Shown here: piece after piece, positions 1 to 11,643 of the stretch
Position numbering within the stretch: position 1 is the stretch's first letter
How the letters are laid out: every line of letters begins with the position of its first letter
DNA from: Brugia malayi
Lineage: Eukaryota > Nematoda > Chromadorea > Rhabditida > Onchocercidae
Direction: 5' to 3'
NCBI RefSeq assembly: GCF_000002995.4
Contig: NW_025062478.1
Location: 992,001-1,056,000 of the forward strand
DNA: 64,000 nucleotides
The notes under the pieces: generated by a model
The model's database searches: none
Told to the model about the DNA's origin: nothing
Seen by the model: only the letters and a program-made list of their open reading frames with translations
Translations under genes and position numbers: made by a program

Positions 1-334
1 ACAACTCTTACTCTTACTTTACTTTAATGTAGCTATAACTCTTACTTATACTTTATTTTAATTTTTTTTTTTTTTTTTTACTCTTACTTTTACTCATACC
101 TAATGCTGTCAGATTAATTATTACATTTGTGAATTTGTAAATATTTTAAAAATGAATAAAATAAAATTGCATGTTAGCTAACTGGTTTATCTATCCGGTT
201 CAATATAACTAGACCGGAAAATCCTGCCTTGTACACCGATCAGATATTAAATACAACTACAATAAAAAATAAACTTTAACATTTCACTCGTTAAAAATTC
301 AGCTATCAGTAAAATCCCATCAAATGAAATGCAA

Positions 335-436
335 ACGTCACGGGCCACGTTTTTCGCGTAAAAATATGAGTCATTTCATAATGGCAATATGTTTGCACGT
401 GCTCACGTGTTCGTGCATGGACGTCTACGTGTACGT
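335..436 (+). promoter_or_regulatory. Cluster of seven ACGT cores upstream of the EDEM2-like gene
   Basis: Seven ACGT cores fall at 335-338, 347-350, 397-400, 405-408, 421-424, 427-430 and 433-436, in an otherwise very AT-rich flank. Two have the CACGTG form or a close variant and one lies in CCACGT. ACGT is the core bound by bZIP factors of the XBP1/ATF6/CREB group, and EDEM genes are classic unfolded-protein-response targets in animals. The cluster ends about 225 bases before the EDEM2 start codon, so it is a good candidate UPR control region. The cores are seen; the regulator is inferred. Confidence 0.5.
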
Positions 437-587
437 TTGGATATGTCTACGCAAGTGATGCTTGGTGTATTCTGTAGATTAACAATACTATCATTATGTG
501 AAGAGGAGAGGAAGAAAAGAGGAAATATTTAATTGTTCGTAATTTGTTATAATTCATTTTTTTTTTTTTCTTTGTTTGATTATTTTC

Positions 588-660
588 AGCTTTACTAATC
601 TTTCAAAACACAGAAGCAAGTGAAATTGGCATTATTTGATATTGTAGGAATGCTTGCAGC
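588..660 (+). promoter_or_regulatory. Candidate trans-splice acceptors and 5' leader of the EDEM2-like gene
   Basis: A pyrimidine-rich run ends in TTTTCAG at 588-589. Further AG sites lie at 46-47 of the 601-660 block (646-647) and at 658-659, the last being only one base before the ATG at 661. Nematode mRNAs are commonly capped by a spliced leader at such sites. Which acceptor is used cannot be told from sequence. Confidence 0.4.
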
Positions 661-3600
661 ATGCAAAAACTGCATGCAATGAGACTATACTATCAGTTAT
701 TTCTGTTATGCATTTTGCTATTATACTTCGACAATGCTTTATGTGTTAGTTTCTCGCGAAATCTAATGAACAAATATCGGTAAATTTTTAAACAGAAATT
801 ATTGCATAATTTTCTTTTTCTTTTAAATTTATTTAAATTATTTTTTAAGAGTGATTTCATCAAATTTTACCAGAAGTAGTTGAAAAATGCATTATTATGA
901 CAGTTTCGAGATGTTGATTTATTCTGTTTTTTTAGAAAGCGCCATTCTCTTTGTTTCTTTAGACATTTATGATAAAATATTGCAATCTTAAAATCTGAAA
1001 ATGTCTCATTGCTAAGTGATTTTATGAATTAATTTTTTAAACTTATATGCATGAGGAAATTTCAGAGTTAATATAAATGCATTCATGTAGTTAATTTATG
1101 AAAAAATTAAAGCTCTAAAAAGGAGAACTTTGTTTTCACTCATAATTTTTACATGCTAAATTTTTGTTGCTAATGTGTAATTTAATTTTAACATACATAA
1201 ATTGGTCTTAAAAATCCATCCATTCATTATACAATAAATTTACATTGTTGATGTGAAATTTTTATGGAAAGTTTCATTACAGTGACAAGGTGAAAGCAAT
1301 GTTTTATCATGCATACAACAGCTATCTTTTGCATGCTTACCCACTTGATGAATTGAAACCACTTTCATGTTCCGGTATGTTCGTATCTTATATAATGAAT
1401 TTTAATTCATTATTTTAGTGAATTCTTTTCGAGAGTAGATAATTTATTTAATTTTTGGCAGAACCAAAGGATCAAGCAATAAAGAAAATATTTGATATTG
1501 GTATGATTATTTAAATGTAAGATAACAGAGCACTAGGGTGTAGTATTCTACTGTAGATTCTTTTGCTGAAATTGGAAAAGAAATGAGAAGGATTATTTCT
1601 TTGTCAGTTTCGTTCTTCTTAAAATGTTTTAAACATTTATTGAACATTTATCTTCCTGAAATTTAATGTTGTGTCTTACTGATACGATATTTATTTTTAC
1701 TAATTTTTTACGTACTACGGTTTTATTTTAGGCATGGATACATGGGGAAGCTTTAGTTTAACATTGATCGATTCATTGGATACGCTACTTATTATGGGTA
1801 ATGAAACGGAGTTCATGCGCGCTGCTGAAATTGTTCTACGTACTGTTAAAGTTTGTTAATTTGTTAATCATTTATTGGTGCTCTATTTTATATATATAGG
1901 GACTAACATTTTTGTGCTGGATATTTAAAAAAATTTTTTTTTTTTAAATTTTATAAATTTAAGAGTAGTTTCAATTATTATTTGATGACTAAATGTAATA
2001 ATTTGAAGTACATATCACACTTGTTAGTTCATCCATAATAATGAGTGAGTAATGATGGAAGACATGATTAAAATAGAGGTAATTGCATATGTTGGAAGTG
2101 AAAGGATTCTTCTTATTATTTTCTTATTAAAAAAGAAGAATTCTTATTATTAGAAATTAACAAACTTTCAAGGGTTTGGTGTTATCCAAGCTTCTTTCCT
2201 CTTACTTTCATTTTCTTATTTAGGTTGATATGAATGTTAATGTGTCAGTATTTGAAACGAACATACGGGTTATCGGTGGTTTATTAAGTGCTCATATGCT
2301 TTCTGGACGAGTAAAAGGTTAAATTTTTCCATTCAGTAATATTCATCTAATAATTTTTTTTCTTTTATTTAACAGTAAAATCCTTTGCAAGAATAACCTT
2401 ATTGTTGTTCTTCTTAATTCAAGGGATGGAATTAGAACCGGGATGGCCTTGTTCGGGACCTTTACTGCGATTAGCCGAACGTTTCATCCAAAGGCTGATG
2501 CCTGCTTTTAAATCTGCTACGGGAATGCCTTATGGGACTATAAACTTAAAGTTGGTTCTTTTTTCTTTTCTTTATTTCTCTTTTTATAAGGAGTTTGGAA
2601 GAATGGAAAGGTCATCACAATTTGACCTTTTCTTTAACGGAAATTGGATTTAGAATTATTCTAACTTTCGGTAGAAAATCTGCTACATGTAATTGTTTCA
2701 AAAAATTATGTGATGCAAATTTGTTTATTTTGGACCAGTTTTGTATAGGTTGTTAACATATATGAAATCTTTCAGATATGGCCTTCATCCGAATGAAACA
2801 GCCATAACGTGTACTGCTGGCGTTGGCACAATGTTGCTGGAATTTGGGACATTATCACGCATCACTGTAAGAACTTGCATAATTACTTTGACATAACATA
2901 AGTCTTTTTAATTTAGAATTTATAATCTTTCACTTGTTTTAACTTGAACTGAATTATTTGAACGATTTTTAAAACTTCCTAAGATATTTCATGACAAATA
3001 GATTTACAATAAAATTTCTCTTTTGTTTGAGAAATCTTTAATAAATTTGATGAAATTTGAACAAATGTCGTATTTTTGGGTAATCCACATTATGAACGAT
3101 TAGCTGTGAAAGCATTAGATTCTCTATGGAAATTGCGTTCATCATTAAATTTGGTTGGAAATCATATTAATGTGGAAACTGGAGAATGGACTGCAACAGA
3201 TGCTGGTATCGGCGCTGGTGTAGATTCATATTTTGAGTATCTCGCAAAAGCTGCTTTATTATTTCAACGTCCTGAACTAATGAAGCAATTTAAGAGTAAG
3301 TTAATTTAGATGCTTCATTCATTTCTATGGTAAAATTATTAATGTGTTACGTAATATACATCTTATGGATCCATTTTTAATTTCGATCCATTCAGCGCTA
3401 ATTTTACTTTGAGTGATAATAAAAAGTTTTTTAACAGTGGATATATATATATATATATATAGGTTTTAGTACTTTCAATTCAAAAATCATTTCATAAGTT
3501 GTTGCAGCATATGTAAAAGCAATTAATAAATATATCCGAAGAGATGATTGGTTTGTATGGGTTTCAATGACTAGCGGGCAATTATCAATGCCTATATTTC

Positions 3601-6380
3601 AATCTTTAGAATCATTTTGGCCTGGTGTATTGGTTAGTGATTTGATTTTTTTATTAAATTTTTGTACAGAAGATTAAGATTTAATTTACTACCATATCTT
3701 TTTAGGCACTGACTGGAGATGTTGATGATGCACAGCGAATAATTTATCAGTACAGTCAAGTGATACGACAGTATGGATTTCCACCAGAGTTTTTCAATCT
3801 TCCAAAACAGGAAGCGGTATGTCTTTGCTTTTTCTATTTCTGCTAATGACGCTATTACTATTTTTGAATTTTATTATAGTAGGTAAGGGAAGATTTTTTT
3901 TTTTTTTCACTTATTTTTTTGTTTAGCTCAGAATGTAATTGCTTGAATTCATTTAACAAATTAACTAATAGTAGCGCTTAATTTAAATATAGAAAACATC
4001 AGCTAAATAGTTTTCTTTCCATTTATTAATTCAGACGGTTATTTTTTGCGAAAGATTGTGAAAGATATAGGTGTCAAAGCGTGCTGGTTACCCACTGAGA
4101 CCGGAATTTGTGGAAAGTTTGTATTATGTTTATCGAGCTACAAAAGATCCCTTACTACTAGAGATTGCTGCTGAAGTGGTTGATGTAAGTTATTTTCGAA
4201 TATTTATTCAAATGTTAAGAACTAGATCTTAAGTGTCTATTTTGTCAATTATAATGTTTTTAAGCTTGAGTGTTTCAATTATAACTGTTTCAATTAAATC
4301 ATGAAATTCGAATGATCTTGGCTCTTGCCAATAAAACAAGTTGAGAATTTCTGTCCAGTTCTAACTTTAATTTGCTGAGGTTTTTGCTATATAACGGAAT
4401 GGAGAATTAATGAAATTAAATTTATATATAACGCACTAACAATATTTTTTTACTTCGTCTAATTTTTTTTCCTGGTTTAACTGCAATAAAAATTTCATTA
4501 GTCAAATTATAATTTATTAATTTTAGGCTATTGAATATAGCTGTCGTACGAAGTGTGGTTACGCTACAGTTGTTAATGCCGAATTTCACTCAGTTGAAGA
4601 CAGGTTTTATCCTCATACATTGAATATCTTAATGATTATTAATAAATACGATACTACTGATAATAACATATAAATTTTCTTGAATAATATTTTTAAATAA
4701 TAGAATGGAATCATTTTTTCTTGCGGAAACTACAAAATATCTGTATTTGCTCTTCGATCCGGATAATTTCATAAATGCTGATGGTACCGTAGCACGTATT
4801 ATTAATACACCAAATGGAAAGTGTATAATCGATGGTAAGTTTTTGTATTTGAAAAGATTATTCTTTGTATTATTTTTCGTTACTTACGAACTTTCTTCTT
4901 TTCTATATTTTGCTTCTAATTTATTAATTTTAAAATGCAACTTTTGCGAAAATATAACATTGTTTACTTTTAGCTGGTGGCTATATATTCAATACGGAAG
5001 CGCATCCATTGGATCCAGCAATCATTTATTGTTGCAGTGCAAAACGTAACAGTGATTTGGAAATGATATCACGATTCGAAAATAATATTGATCTTGTCGC
5101 ATTAGCAGGAATTTTTGATGAGACATTACATCCTTTCGGAAGAAGTTCATTTCTTGTAAGTTACATTTATTGTTAAATTGCAAATTTCTTGGCTAGGTCG
5201 GAATTTGTTGGATTAATTAGCTATATATACTTTATTTGGTAATTTTTTGTTTCGTGTAAATCCTTAATTTGCCTAGTTGAATGTCTTTCCTAAACAATTT
5301 GTTTAACTAATACATGATAAGTAAATTGACAGCAAATTATTAGTGAATAATTTTCTACTACTGTGTTTCAAAGTTTAAAACTTTTGCTTGCATCTTCATC
5401 AAGTAGATAGAGATGATATGAAGTTTATCAACTACTTTTTGAGTTTATCAAATTTTTATATTCAGTGTCATAGTTTAATTACTTAATTGAATGTACAATG
5501 AACAAATAAATTTCTAGGAAAACACGGACAATCATGTAAATAGTGGTCAGAATATTAAAAGCGAAAATTTGCTTAAACAATCATCTTTAACAAACCCATG
5601 GTTGTATGATTATATCGCTGTTTATGATGATCGTTGCTTGGTGAGTTTTTTTTTTTTTTTTTGCTGATAAGGTAGTATCTGTATTTATCAAAACATAGCA
5701 AAAATTACTGGTAATTATTGATAAGAATATAGGAAACTATCAATAGCAAAAATTATTGGTAATTATTGATAAGAATATAGGAAACTATCAAACTGTTAGG
5801 CAATACTTGTAAGGTTTTTGGCATTAAACACTGGTTCAGTTTTTTATCTTAAGCGAGAGATTATACAAAGTAGAACTATTGTTGATCCAAGCTAGATAAA
5901 ATAATATATAAGATTTTAGAATTGTTGTTGGCCTACAGATTTCAACATTGCAAATGTTCCATTTCGTCGTTTTTTAAATGTGGTGTTTGCTAAACATATT
6001 TATCCTTCAAAGGGTATTCATTTTACTGTTGGATTAACGTGTTTCTCGACCGGTGATAATATTTTCGAAGCTATATATGAAGCTAATTGGTTGGGTAAGT
6101 TTTTTTTTTTTTTCAATTCTATATATTTCAGAAGATTTCAAGTGTCAATTTGTTTTATAATTTTTAAAATTCTTATTGTAAAGCTTTACTCTTTCTAATT
6201 GTAGATGTGTATGATGCCACTGAACAACTTGCTTCTATTGATGAAATAAGTTTCAACAAATTTCGTTATCGAAGTATGGCTGAAGTAGGCTACGATGTAC
6301 TTCTAACACCACCGCTTTCTTATCTTTCTAGATTTACTGGATTAGGACAGGTGAAACCTAAATCTGATGATGTACAATAG
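661..6380 (+). CDS. EDEM2: ER degradation-enhancing alpha-mannosidase-like protein 2 (GH47)
   Basis: Exons: 661-779, 1283-1374, 1462-1500, 1732-1850, 2224-2317, 2424-2550, 2776-2866, 3079-3295, 3508-3632, 3706-3816, 4071-4184, 4527-4603, 4704-4834, 4974-5155, 5518-5640, 5920-6094, 6205-6380. Every phase agrees and the product is about 703 residues. The start encodes a signal peptide (hydrophobic about residues 9-30). GH47/EDEM hallmarks follow in order: [28 protein letters not shown] (Glu134, equivalent to a catalytic Glu of EDEM2), [47 protein letters not shown] and FNTEAHP (about 491-497). The segment [15 protein letters not shown] followed by CC fits EDEM2 better than EDEM1 or EDEM3. In this family it trims mannose from misfolded glycoproteins in the ER lumen so they enter ERAD. 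No KDEL-type tail. The C-terminal part is about 125 residues longer than human EDEM2. Exon 8 has a TG rather than AG acceptor. A polyadenylation signal lies at 6910-6915. Confidence 0.93.
3077..3078 (+). other. Non-canonical TG 3' splice site in the EDEM2-like gene
   Basis: The protein requires exon 8 to begin at the GGT of 3079-3081 (Gly-Asn-Pro-His, matching the family after the LSR(I/L)T segment). The bases just before are TTTTTG, so the intron ends in TG. No AG upstream gives an open phase-0 reading, because a TGA lies in frame 24 bases or less before. The next AG downstream is in the wrong phase. Either a rare GT-TG intron or a single-base error. Confidence 0.6.
5697..5792 (+). repeat. 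Two-copy 48-bp tandem duplication in an EDEM2 intron
   Basis: A 48-base segment starting AGCAAAAATTACTGGTAATT is repeated immediately after itself with one visible mismatch (ACT versus ATT). It lies in the intron between the exons ending at 5640 and starting at 5920. No coding content was seen. Confidence 0.85.
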
Positions 6381-7212
6381 TAATAGTTATTTTATAATAT
6401 ACCTCTGATATTTGTCTATTGTATTCAAAACTACGGGCGACATTTCGTAGCAATGAGTTCTGTTATTACATTTATAAACAATTTAAAATGGATCACTCTG
6501 TTTTAATTTTTCTACATTATCATCATAATTCTTGATTATTTTCCTTGCACAGCAGAGTACTTTAAATTAAATTTTCGGGTTGTTCTGGTTGATTTGTTAT
6601 TGTTATTATTTATTTTGTGAACTTCTTTATATTGCAGATAAGTTGTGTCTCTTGTTGTTTGATTTTGTGTCATTTTTTTAATGTTGTCACGCAATTTTTC
6701 CTCTTTTTTATCTTCCGGAATTAATTTATTCGGTTTACAGTTATTAGATTTTTCATTTTTGATTCTTTATGAATTCAGCTTTGTTATTATTCTTTTATTT
6801 TATTAATAGTATTATTTGCAGGGCAGTAAATTTCTTTCATATTGTTTTGTTTTAGCAGTTATGGGTAATCTTTTTATCCCATTTCTTTTGGAATCAAGAG
6901 TGTGTTAAGAATAAACAATATATTAATATTGCAATTTTTTTTTTTTGCTTTAAAAATAAAAATTTTACCACATCTGCAATTTCAGTGGTGTTTATTTTTT
7001 GCTCCCAAAATCTTCCTTGTTCTATATAAAATTAAAATCAATCAATGCACATTTATGACTCATTGCCTTTTGTCCTGAATTAATATAAATCATGTGAACT
7101 GTTTCTTCATTCTCTATTGCTGGAAGGACTTTAGTTTTAATTTTTTTTTTATCTTTTTTATTTTTATCTTGATACTAAGCAACATTTTAAATTTTGTTTT
7201 CTAGGTAGGTAA
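6381..7212. other. Spacer between the EDEM2 and DARS2 genes
   Basis: This holds the EDEM2 3' UTR with AATAAA at 6910-6915 and T-rich sequence. At its end a pyrimidine-rich TTTTGTTTTCTAG closes at 7203-7204, eight bases before the DARS2 ATG, a very likely trans-splice acceptor. The gap of about 830 bases is longer than a typical nematode operon spacer, so I cannot say whether the two genes are co-transcribed. No gene seen inside. Confidence 0.6.
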
Positions 7213-10200
7213 ATGATGCTACGACTTCAATTATTTCTGTTGTTGCGTGATAGAGCTTTTTTCACTACTCGAAGGTGGTCTGTTAATGACTTTACACTTC
7301 GTACGCATACTTGCGGAGAATTACGTGTGGGACATGAAAGTTTGTTTGTTCTTTTTTTATGTACGGTGATTAGAATTTTATTTGTTTGTAAAAGTTCTAT
7401 CAGACGTACTGTATTTTAAAGTGTATTCTATTTGAAATTTACATTTCAAAAGAGCATTTTACATTTTTAAGCAACTCGATATCACTCGCAAAATTATTGT
7501 TTATTGTTCAGACCAAAAGGTAACTTTATATGGATGGTTACAATTCAATCGTCTAAATCGTTTTCTGGTTTTACGAGATGCCTATGGCTGTGTTCAAGCT
7601 AGAATTCCTGAAAAAAGGAAAGATTTAATCGAAAAAATCAAAATGATCAACTGCGAATCTGTTCTAAAAATTGAAGGAGTAGTTGCAGATAGAGGTGAAC
7701 AATATCGTAATGCTAATATGCGAACAGGTGATATTGAGGTAAAGTAAAGTTTTGCTTCCAAACAATTTTTTTTTCTGAAATTATTAACAAGTCTTCTAAA
7801 ATTATACCTTCCTTTCCCTTACATATTTTGGTTCTTGTTCCTATCCAAATTAATTCAAAAAAACAAAAATATCATTTTTGACGGTTAGGTGTTTTAGGAA
7901 ATTTTATTGGAAATGAAAACTTTTACAGGTGTTAGTGGATGATTTAGAATTATTGAATACTTCACCAGCAAATTATCCACTGAATGAAGTAACATCTACA
8001 GAGGAGACGAAACTTCGATATCGTTTTCTGGACTTAAGAACAGAGCGGATGCAGCGAGCACTTAGGTTTTTTTTTTTTTTTTTTCTGCATATTTTTCTTG
8101 AAAGAACTTATCATATTTAAGACAAATATGTAATTTGACTTTTCAAGAATTTTTTTTAAGGTTAAGAGCAAACGTTGTTCATGGAATTCGAAAATATTTG
8201 GTTGAAAAAGCGAATTTTACTGAGGTAATCTTTTCAAGTTGCCAACAATTTTATTGTACTTTATATCTTTCACATGAAAATTGCATTAAAATTAAATGAA
8301 GACTGGCAAACTTTAGAAGAAATATTACTTAGCTTCACTACATGCTTCATGTGTTTCATGTTCTGTGATGTACGTCCCAAAGTATGGGTAGTTTTCTTGT
8401 ACCTGCAGCGATGACTCTGCGAACTTCTTCATTTATAGTGATAGGTAAAGTATTCTACAAAAGTGTCATCTTTAAGGTAGTTGATATTCTACATCTGCAG
8501 TCTAAAAAAAAAAAAAAAAAAGAAAAAAAAAGTTTGCTTGTGTTTTAACTCTTTAACTCTAAAAACTTGTTGAAAAAAATATTAAATTTTGCTTTCATCA
8601 ATCAGTGAATAGATTCCCGTGAAAGTTTTTTCCTAAAATTAACATCTTGGTTTAATCTGATGAGTTGTTCCTGGAAAATAAATATGGTTTCAATTGCAGG
8701 TGGAAACACCAACTCTGTTTCGACGAACTCCCGGTGGTTCACATGAATTCATTGTTCCTGCACCAAAACCGAATCTTAGGAAATTTTATTCTTTACCTCA
8801 AAGCCCTCAGCAGTTCAAACAATTGTTAATGTGTGGTGGTATTGATAGGTATTTTCAGGTAAATGGAATAAAACAGTTCATAATTAAATTTCATGCATAA
8901 TGTAGCCATTATTTTAAAAGTTATGTATGCAATAATCAATACAATATATTGTTGAATAGAAGAACCTAGGAATCAACGGATTTTGTATTAATTTAATTTG
9001 CAACAAATTTGAAAAAAAGAATGACTTAGAAAGGAACTTGCAAAAATTGTTTTAATGGAGAATTTACTGCAGTTTGAAGTTTATAACTATACTAATTTAA
9101 TTGGAATTTTTTTTTTTGTAGATTGCTCGGTGTTATCGTGATGAAGGTGCAAAGTCAGATCGACAACCTGAATTCACACAAGTTGATATCGAATTATCTT
9201 TCACTGATCAAGATAATGTTATGAAATTAATAGAGAATATTATTGTTGAATCATGGCCTAAAGAATTGGTATGTGTTTATCATTAGTTATCATTTCCCTA
9301 ATTTGTTCAAATGATTAGAACATCTATTGTTGCATTTGAAAATAAAATTTTAAAATAAAAATATTTGCATTATTACATTATCATCGAAATTTCAGGATGA
9401 CTTGAAACCTTCAGCACCATTTAAGCGGATGAAATATTTGAAGGCAGAACGTTTATTTGGGACAGATAAACCAGATTTGCGTATTCCATGGACTATCGAA
9501 GATTGCACTTCCGAGCTTTCATTCCTACGAAAACGTGAAATTCCAAATTTTGTTGTGAAAATTTTTATTGCCAGAAATGCAGATGATGTTGTAAATGAGA
9601 AAAATTTAGATGAATGGAGTCGAATTTTGCAAGATAATATGTTATCAAAGGTTTGTAGTGTTATTGTTTTTATTGTTTTCCAGTGCAATATGACTACTAT
9701 AGTTTGTCAAGTAGATTTTATTTGAATTTTTTTCATTTTGTAACTTTTTAATTTTACCATTCGTTTAAATTTGTTTCAATAGCTTTTTTGATGTTCTGGT
9801 AGAAAAAATTTTGAATCGGAGATGAAGTCGTTATTATCATATCGTAAATTATTACTACCAATTTCTTTTTTTTTTTCTTTTTTTTTTTCTTGTCTTTGTA
9901 ATTAATGTATTTCAGAATTTTAAATTTCTGAAGATGTCTGAAAAGAATTGGTTTGTGGAAATTCGAAATAACATTCTGATAGAAAAATTTGGCATCAACG
10001 AAAAAGATAGTGCTGTCATATCGTGAGTTTTTTTTTTTTTTTTTTTTTCTATTATTTATAGTAATTTTTTGCTCTTTAAGCTGTCATTGCACAACGATAG
10101 TTGGAAGATAAAAGAACAATGTGATTTATTTACTCTACAATTAATTTCAGTGTTATTAAGTAATTTTATAATTTTATATTGAGTAATTTTATTGTAAGTA

Positions 10201-11643
10201 CTGAATAGACAAAGCACTAATGGTGTAGTAAAAATTGCATAACTACTAAAGCTAGCAGTATATTCGATACTAGTAAAATACTTGACGTTATGATTAAATT
10301 CTTTAAAAAAAAAAAAAAGAAAAAACGTAGAACTAAATGGTTTTGTTTATGTGGGGTGATGATACCTGTGTAAAACGGACACTTGGTCAGTTGCGTCACT
10401 TGGTAGGTGAAGCGATGCATTTACGAGCCGAGCAGCGTATGGAATTTGTTTGGATAACACATTTTCCGTTGTTTTCACGTAACGCAGAAGGACGTCTAGA
10501 AAGTGCTCATCATCCTTTTACTGCTCCTATACCTGATGATGTACCACTGCTTTACGAACCAAACAAACTTCTGTCGATTACCGGTTTCTTTCTTTTCTTT
10601 TTTTTTTTTTTTTTTCAATGATTGAATATAAATTTAACAAAGAATTTCTTGTCAAAATGTCACAATGAAAGCATGCTCTATTACATTTTATCTGTTACAA
10701 AAGGAATTTAGAATTATAGTTTTTTGGTTTTTTTTTTTTTTTGATCTGATGAATTGTGGAGCTAGTGTTATAGGTCAGCATTATGATTTGGTGTTAAATG
10801 GTGTTGAACTTGGTGGTGGTTCAATTCGAATTCATAATGCGGATGTTCAGCGACATGTACTTTCTACAATATATGGCGAATCATTAGAAGAAATGGTATG
10901 TTTTACGAAGAACCATTTTTTTTTTTTTTTTCATTTTATAGCGGGCCAAGTAAGGATGATTTTATATGTCAAACTGTATTTATTTGTGAGTTTACTTTAT
11001 ATGTATCTATCTGTGTTTGTTCAGTTTTACAAATACGACAAGCTCTATCCAACCAATTTCTGTTGTTTAGATTTATTGTTTATTATAGCCGCTCTTAATA
11101 TAAATTTTAATATTTATATTCAGGAACATATGATAAAGGCATTATCGTATGGTGCTCCACCTCATGGTGGTTTTGCAATTGGTCTTGATCGATATGTAGC
11201 TTTATTGTTTGGACGAGGAGATTCAAGTGTACCAATTCGAGATGTGATTGCTTTTCCGAAAAGTAAGGAAGGGAACGATCTCATGACTAAATGTCCTGTT
11301 GAAGCTACTCCATCACAATTAAGCAGGTATAATTATTATTATTATTAAATTTCAAGTGATTTTTTTATGAAATCTCATTTTTACATATAACATAATATAA
11401 TGTAATCAATTCCACGAAAGTATAATTTAACATTTTGGAACATTTTGAAAAGTACTGTACTGATACAACAGTATGATTTGAGAAATGATATGATATTAAA
11501 AAATATTTTCAATAATCCATTCATTTATTCTAAATATTTTTATTATGTACTTATTCAGGTATGGCATCTCTGTGCCTGTGACAAATGAAGTAGGAGGTGA
11601 TGGAATTATTGAAGATGATAAGATTCAATCACCAACACATTAA
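7213..11643 (+). CDS. DARS2: Aspartyl-tRNA synthetase, mitochondrial type
   Basis: Exons: 7213-7339, 7512-7738, 7929-8065, 8161-8224, 8700-8858, 9122-9268, 9396-9650, 9916-10022, about 10331-10583, 10774-10895, 11124-11326, 11559-11643; about 628 residues if exon 9 is brought into frame. It charges mitochondrial tRNA-Asp. An arginine-rich, Ser/Thr-bearing N-terminus without acidic residues fits a mitochondrial presequence. The OB-fold anticodon domain starts at VTLYGWLQF (about 46), then [12 protein letters not shown], class II motif 2 ([17 protein letters not shown], about 242-258), the GAD-type insertion, [31 protein letters not shown], and motif 3 ([14 protein letters not shown], about 543-556). 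These are bacterial/mitochondrial-type signatures, unlike cytosolic AspRS. The one anomaly is exon 9, which cannot be entered in frame by any AG acceptor. An AATAAA lies at 11814-11819. Probably functional if the anomaly is a sequence error. Confidence 0.94.
10331..10583 (+). other. DARS2 exon 9, one base short of the expected frame
   Basis: The preceding exon ends in phase 2 at 10022 and the following exon requires phase 1 at 10583. The only sensible acceptor (ACGTAG, ending 10330) gives 253 bases where 254 are needed. In the frame of the conserved [19 protein letters not shown] segment a TAA sits at 10334-10336, just after that acceptor. No AG lies between that stop and 10389 that restores frame. 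The phases of all other DARS2 exons agree. Confidence 0.7.

Noticed and set aside
9392..9688. Minus-strand 98-codon frame opposite DARS2 exon 7
   Set aside because: The plus strand carries conserved AspRS sequence; the minus frame is a shadow.
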